NCBI GenBank assembly: GCA_902522825.1
Contig: CABYXE010000001.1
Coordinates: 124,001-188,000 of the forward strand
Direction: 5' to 3'
Source: an uncultured SAR86 cluster bacterium
GTDB taxonomy: Bacteria; Pseudomonadota; Gammaproteobacteria; Magnimaribacterales; AG-339-G14
Length of the DNA stretch: 64,000 nucleotides
Below, piece by piece: positions 61,445 through 64,000 of this stretch. How positions within the stretch are numbered: the stretch's first letter is position 1; every line of letters begins with the position of its first letter. Position numbers and translations under genes: made by a program. Below the pieces are notes generated by a model that did not search any database, was not told the DNA's origin, and was given only the letters and a program-made list of their open reading frames with translations.

Positions 61445-62896
61445 CTATTTCAATACTGAGTCTTTAGTGGATTCAAACTGCTTGCCTTTATAAGGAGGCA
61501 TCATAGGAGCCAAAAGGTCAGCTGAAAATTGTTTATAAATAGCTTTGGCATGACTGAAATTTTTAAACCCATCAAAACCGTGATAATTACCTGTTCCACT
61601 TGGTCCAACACCACCAAAAGGTATATCTTCTTGACCTATATGCCAAATAACATCGTTTAAAGTAACACCTCCAGAAATAGTATTGTTTAAAACGTCATCT
61701 TCACGTTTTTTATCACTACCAAAGTAATAAAGTCCTAAAGGTCTATCTTTAGAATTGACATAACCAATAGTCTCTTGAAAGTCATCGTATTCCTTAACTG
61801 GCAGCAAAGGCCCGAATATTTCTTCTTTCATTATATCCATATCATCTGTAGGGTTTAGAACCAAAGTTGGTGGGATTTTATGAACTTCTTGTTGACTAAA
61901 GTCTTCGTCCGCAGGATTAATTACTCTTATATCTGCTCCTTTTTCTCTAGCATCTTCTATTAAACTATTTAATCGATCGTAATGTTTTTCATTAATCACG
62001 GAAGTATAACTTTGATTATATTTAAGGTTTTCATACATGGACTTAACGGCTGTTTCAGATTCCTTTACAAAGTCTTCCGATTTTCCTTTAGGAACCATTA
62101 CATAATCTGGAGCCAAGCAAATTTGTCCAGCATTCATTGTCTTTCCCCTCATGACTTTTGTAGCTGTGTTTTTTAGATCAGCATCTTCATCTACTATCAC
62201 AGGTGATTTTCCTCCTAATTCCAAAGTGACTGGTACCAAATTTTCAGAAGCAGATTTCATAACGAGCTTTCCAGTTTGAGTACTTCCTGTAAATAACAAG
62301 TGATCAAAAGAAAGAGCGCTAAATGCTGCTGCAACATCAGGTCCACCAGTAAAGACAGCTGCCTCCGCAGGATCAAAAAACTCTTTGAACATTTTTTCTG
62401 TAAGGTCAGAAGTAACAGGAGTAAATTCTGACGGTTTAATCATAACTCTATTTCCAGCAGCAAAAATTGTTCCTAATGGAGAAAGAACAAGATTGATTGG
62501 AAAGTTCCAAGGACTAATAACTCCAACAGTTCCTAATGGCTGATATTTAATCCACGATTTTGCACCTAGCAGGGACATAACTGATCTAATTGCGAAAGGC
62601 TGAGAAGAATTACTTTTTCTTTTTTCGTCTTTCATCCATTTTTTTACATTCTCTTTAGCATGATTGATAGAACCAATTGTTGACATAATTTCTGACATGA
62701 ATCCTGCTTTATAGTCTCTGTTGCCAAAATCTTCTTGAATAGCATCTAGAATTTCAACATTATATTTTTTAAGCATTTCTACACATCTAGTCAATCTATC
62801 TTGTCTAATCTCTAGGCTTGGCGTACTTTCTTCAATATATAATTTTTTTTGAAGTTCTAAGACTTTTTCCATTTCTTGGATTTTTTCATTTGACAT
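61445..62896 (-). CDS. Aldehyde dehydrogenase (coniferyl-aldehyde dehydrogenase-like)
   Basis: GVISPWNFPINLVLSPL, LELGGKSPVIVDEDAD, MNAGQICLAPDYV. Confidence 0.92.
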   Translation of the reverse strand: MSNEKIQEMEKVLELQKKLYIEESTPSLEIRQDRLTRCVEMLKKYNVEILDAIQEDFGNRDYKAGFMSEIMSTIGSINHAKENVKKWMKDEKRKSNSSQPFAIRSVMSLLGAKSWIKYQPLGTVGVISPWNFPINLVLSPLGTIFAAGNRVMIKPSEFTPVTSDLTEKMFKEFFDPAEAAVFTGGPDVAAAFSALSFDHLLFTGSTQTGKLVMKSASENLVPVTLELGGKSPVIVDEDADLKNTATKVMRGKTMNAGQICLAPDYVMVPKGKSEDFVKESETAVKSMYENLKYNQSYTSVINEKHYDRLNSLIEDAREKGADIRVINPADEDFSQQEVHKIPPTLVLNPTDDMDIMKEEIFGPLLPVKEYDDFQETIGYVNSKDRPLGLYYFGSDKKREDDVLNNTISGGVTLNDVIWHIGQEDIPFGGVGPSGTGNYHGFDGFKNFSHAKAIYKQFSADLLAPMMPPYKGKQFESTKDSVLK

Positions 62897-62919
62897 AATT
62901 TTCTCCCTTTTTTAATTTA

Positions 62920-63810
62920 TTAAGTATTTCTTAAATTCTTATCTTTCTCGTTACTTTTTTTAATAGTATCTCTGATATTTGTCCAATCTTCATCTTTTAG
63001 TTTTCCTAAACTCGAAAAAGTACCTCCGGCTGAAAGATAAGCAGCCCCATCTATGGCAATGGTTTGTCCAGTCAAATAATCACACCCATCTGACATCAGA
63101 AATGTAGCTAAATTACCGAGCTCACTCATTTCTCCAACTCTACCCATAGGGTTTGATGACATAGAGCTTTGGTCTAAAGATCCCTCATTATTATCTGTTT
63201 CAGGACTCAATCGTGACCAAGCCCCTTCAGTAGGAAAAGGTCCTGGAGCAATACAGTTTAATCTTATATTATGAGGACCCCATTCCACTGCTAAAGATTT
63301 GGTCATCGCATTTATACCTGACTTTGACATAGCAGATGGCACAACAAAAGGTGATCCTGTCCAAACCCATGTAGTTGTTATAGATAAAATGCTTCCAGAT
63401 TTATTTTGTTCAATCCATTTTTTACCCACGCTGTTGGTCATATTGAAAGTGCCATGAAAAACTATGGAGGCGATTGCATTGAAAGCATTTGGAGATAAAT
63501 CGTTAGTCCTGCTAATGAAATTTCCCGCTGCGTTATTTACCAATCCATCCAATGGCCCATCAGCAAAGACATTGTCAATTGCTTCTTCTATTGCTAAAGA
63601 ATCTCTTATATCTAAGCTAAAGGACGAAATTTTACCTTGAGTATCTTTTGATAGCTCCTCTACCGTTTCCTTTAAAACAACATCTCTTCTTCCACAAATA
63701 ATAACTTCCGCACCGTATGATAAGAAATATTTAGCCATTTCTTTACCTAAACCGCTTCCACCTCCGGTAACTAAAATTCTTTTCCCTTTTAATAAGTCTT
63801 CTTTAAACAT
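62920..63810 (-). CDS. SDR family oxidoreductase (2,4-dienoyl-CoA reductase-like)
   Basis: ILVTGGGSGLGKEMAKYF; LVNNAAGNFISRTNDLSPNAFNAI; PFPTEGAWSRL. Confidence 0.9.
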   Translation of the reverse strand: MFKEDLLKGKRILVTGGGSGLGKEMAKYFLSYGAEVIICGRRDVVLKETVEELSKDTQGKISSFSLDIRDSLAIEEAIDNVFADGPLDGLVNNAAGNFISRTNDLSPNAFNAIASIVFHGTFNMTNSVGKKWIEQNKSGSILSITTTWVWTGSPFVVPSAMSKSGINAMTKSLAVEWGPHNIRLNCIAPGPFPTEGAWSRLSPETDNNEGSLDQSSMSSNPMGRVGEMSELGNLATFLMSDGCDYLTGQTIAIDGAAYLSAGGTFSSLGKLKDEDWTNIRDTIKKSNEKDKNLRNT

Positions 63811-63822
63811 GATTTCCTTTGA

Positions 63823-64000
63823 TTAATAATAAAAATATTTTTTTTGAGTTAAAAGTATAAATATTATTAATAATAATGCCAGAAAACTAATAGCTAAATA
63901 AGGTAAATTTGGACTTAGCATGTAAAGAGGCATTATTGAAAATGGAGTTATTAAATGTCCAATTGGAAAAACAGTACCCATCCATCCGCTAGCTGCTCCC
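63823..64000 (-). CDS. C-terminal fragment of a polytopic membrane protein (possibly MFS transporter), truncated by window edge
   Basis: Hand translation ...GAASGWMGTVFPIGHLITPFSIMPLYMLSPNLPYLAISFLALLLIIFILLTQKKYFYY*; open to the right edge. Confidence 0.5.
   Translation of the reverse strand, partial: GAASGWMGTVFPIGHLITPFSIMPLYMLSPNLPYLAISFLALLLIIFILLTQKKYFYY

Noticed and set aside
1-64000. Search for tRNA/rRNA, CRISPR arrays, IS elements, prophage genes, toxin-antitoxin or defense islands
   Set aside because: Intergenic gaps are short, and reading them by eye showed no cloverleaf-like, repeat-spacer or transposase signals; no tool was run, so small ncRNAs cannot be excluded.

Overview
The window is a compact, AT-rich, gammaproteobacterial-type chromosomal segment, almost entirely protein-coding. 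I saw no rRNA, tRNA, CRISPR array, transposon or prophage. Main blocks in order: cysS / ppiB-lpxH; a ~14 kb minus-strand run grxD-pdxJ-TauE-two hydrolases-type II secretion (gspN..gspC, no gspH) with a divergent prepilin peptidase; a phosphate/polyphosphate island (pit, small ORF, porin, ppk2, ppx, phoR, phoB, sixA); infA, clpA, clpS, icd; mnmA, purB, aceA; an Na+-NQR operon (nqrA-F, apbE and an unlisted 52-aa nqrM); a GAPDH and two acyl-CoA dehydrogenases; mfd-csiV; sbcB; nfuA-etfA-etfB, ETF-QO; murB-kdsB-[msbA::lpxK]-exbD-exbB-lolD-lolC/E; ALDH and SDR. The strongest unusual items are: (1) a single 924-aa ORF fusing the lipid A flippase MsbA to the lipid A 4'-kinase LpxK; (2) an nfuA whose conserved N-terminal domain has no ATG/GTG/TTG/CTG start and overlaps the etfA stop in an 'ATAA' arrangement; (3) 11-bp-phased GTGA(A/C)A arrays resembling Pho boxes upstream of pit and the porin; (4) a palindrome over the ppx/phoR convergent overlap that makes both proteins end in the same peptide (S-I-Q-A-A); (5) streamlined Mfd (no D3 domain) and GspE (no tetracysteine element); and (6) small genes absent from the ORF track. 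Family assignments come from recognising protein motifs by eye; no database search was run.
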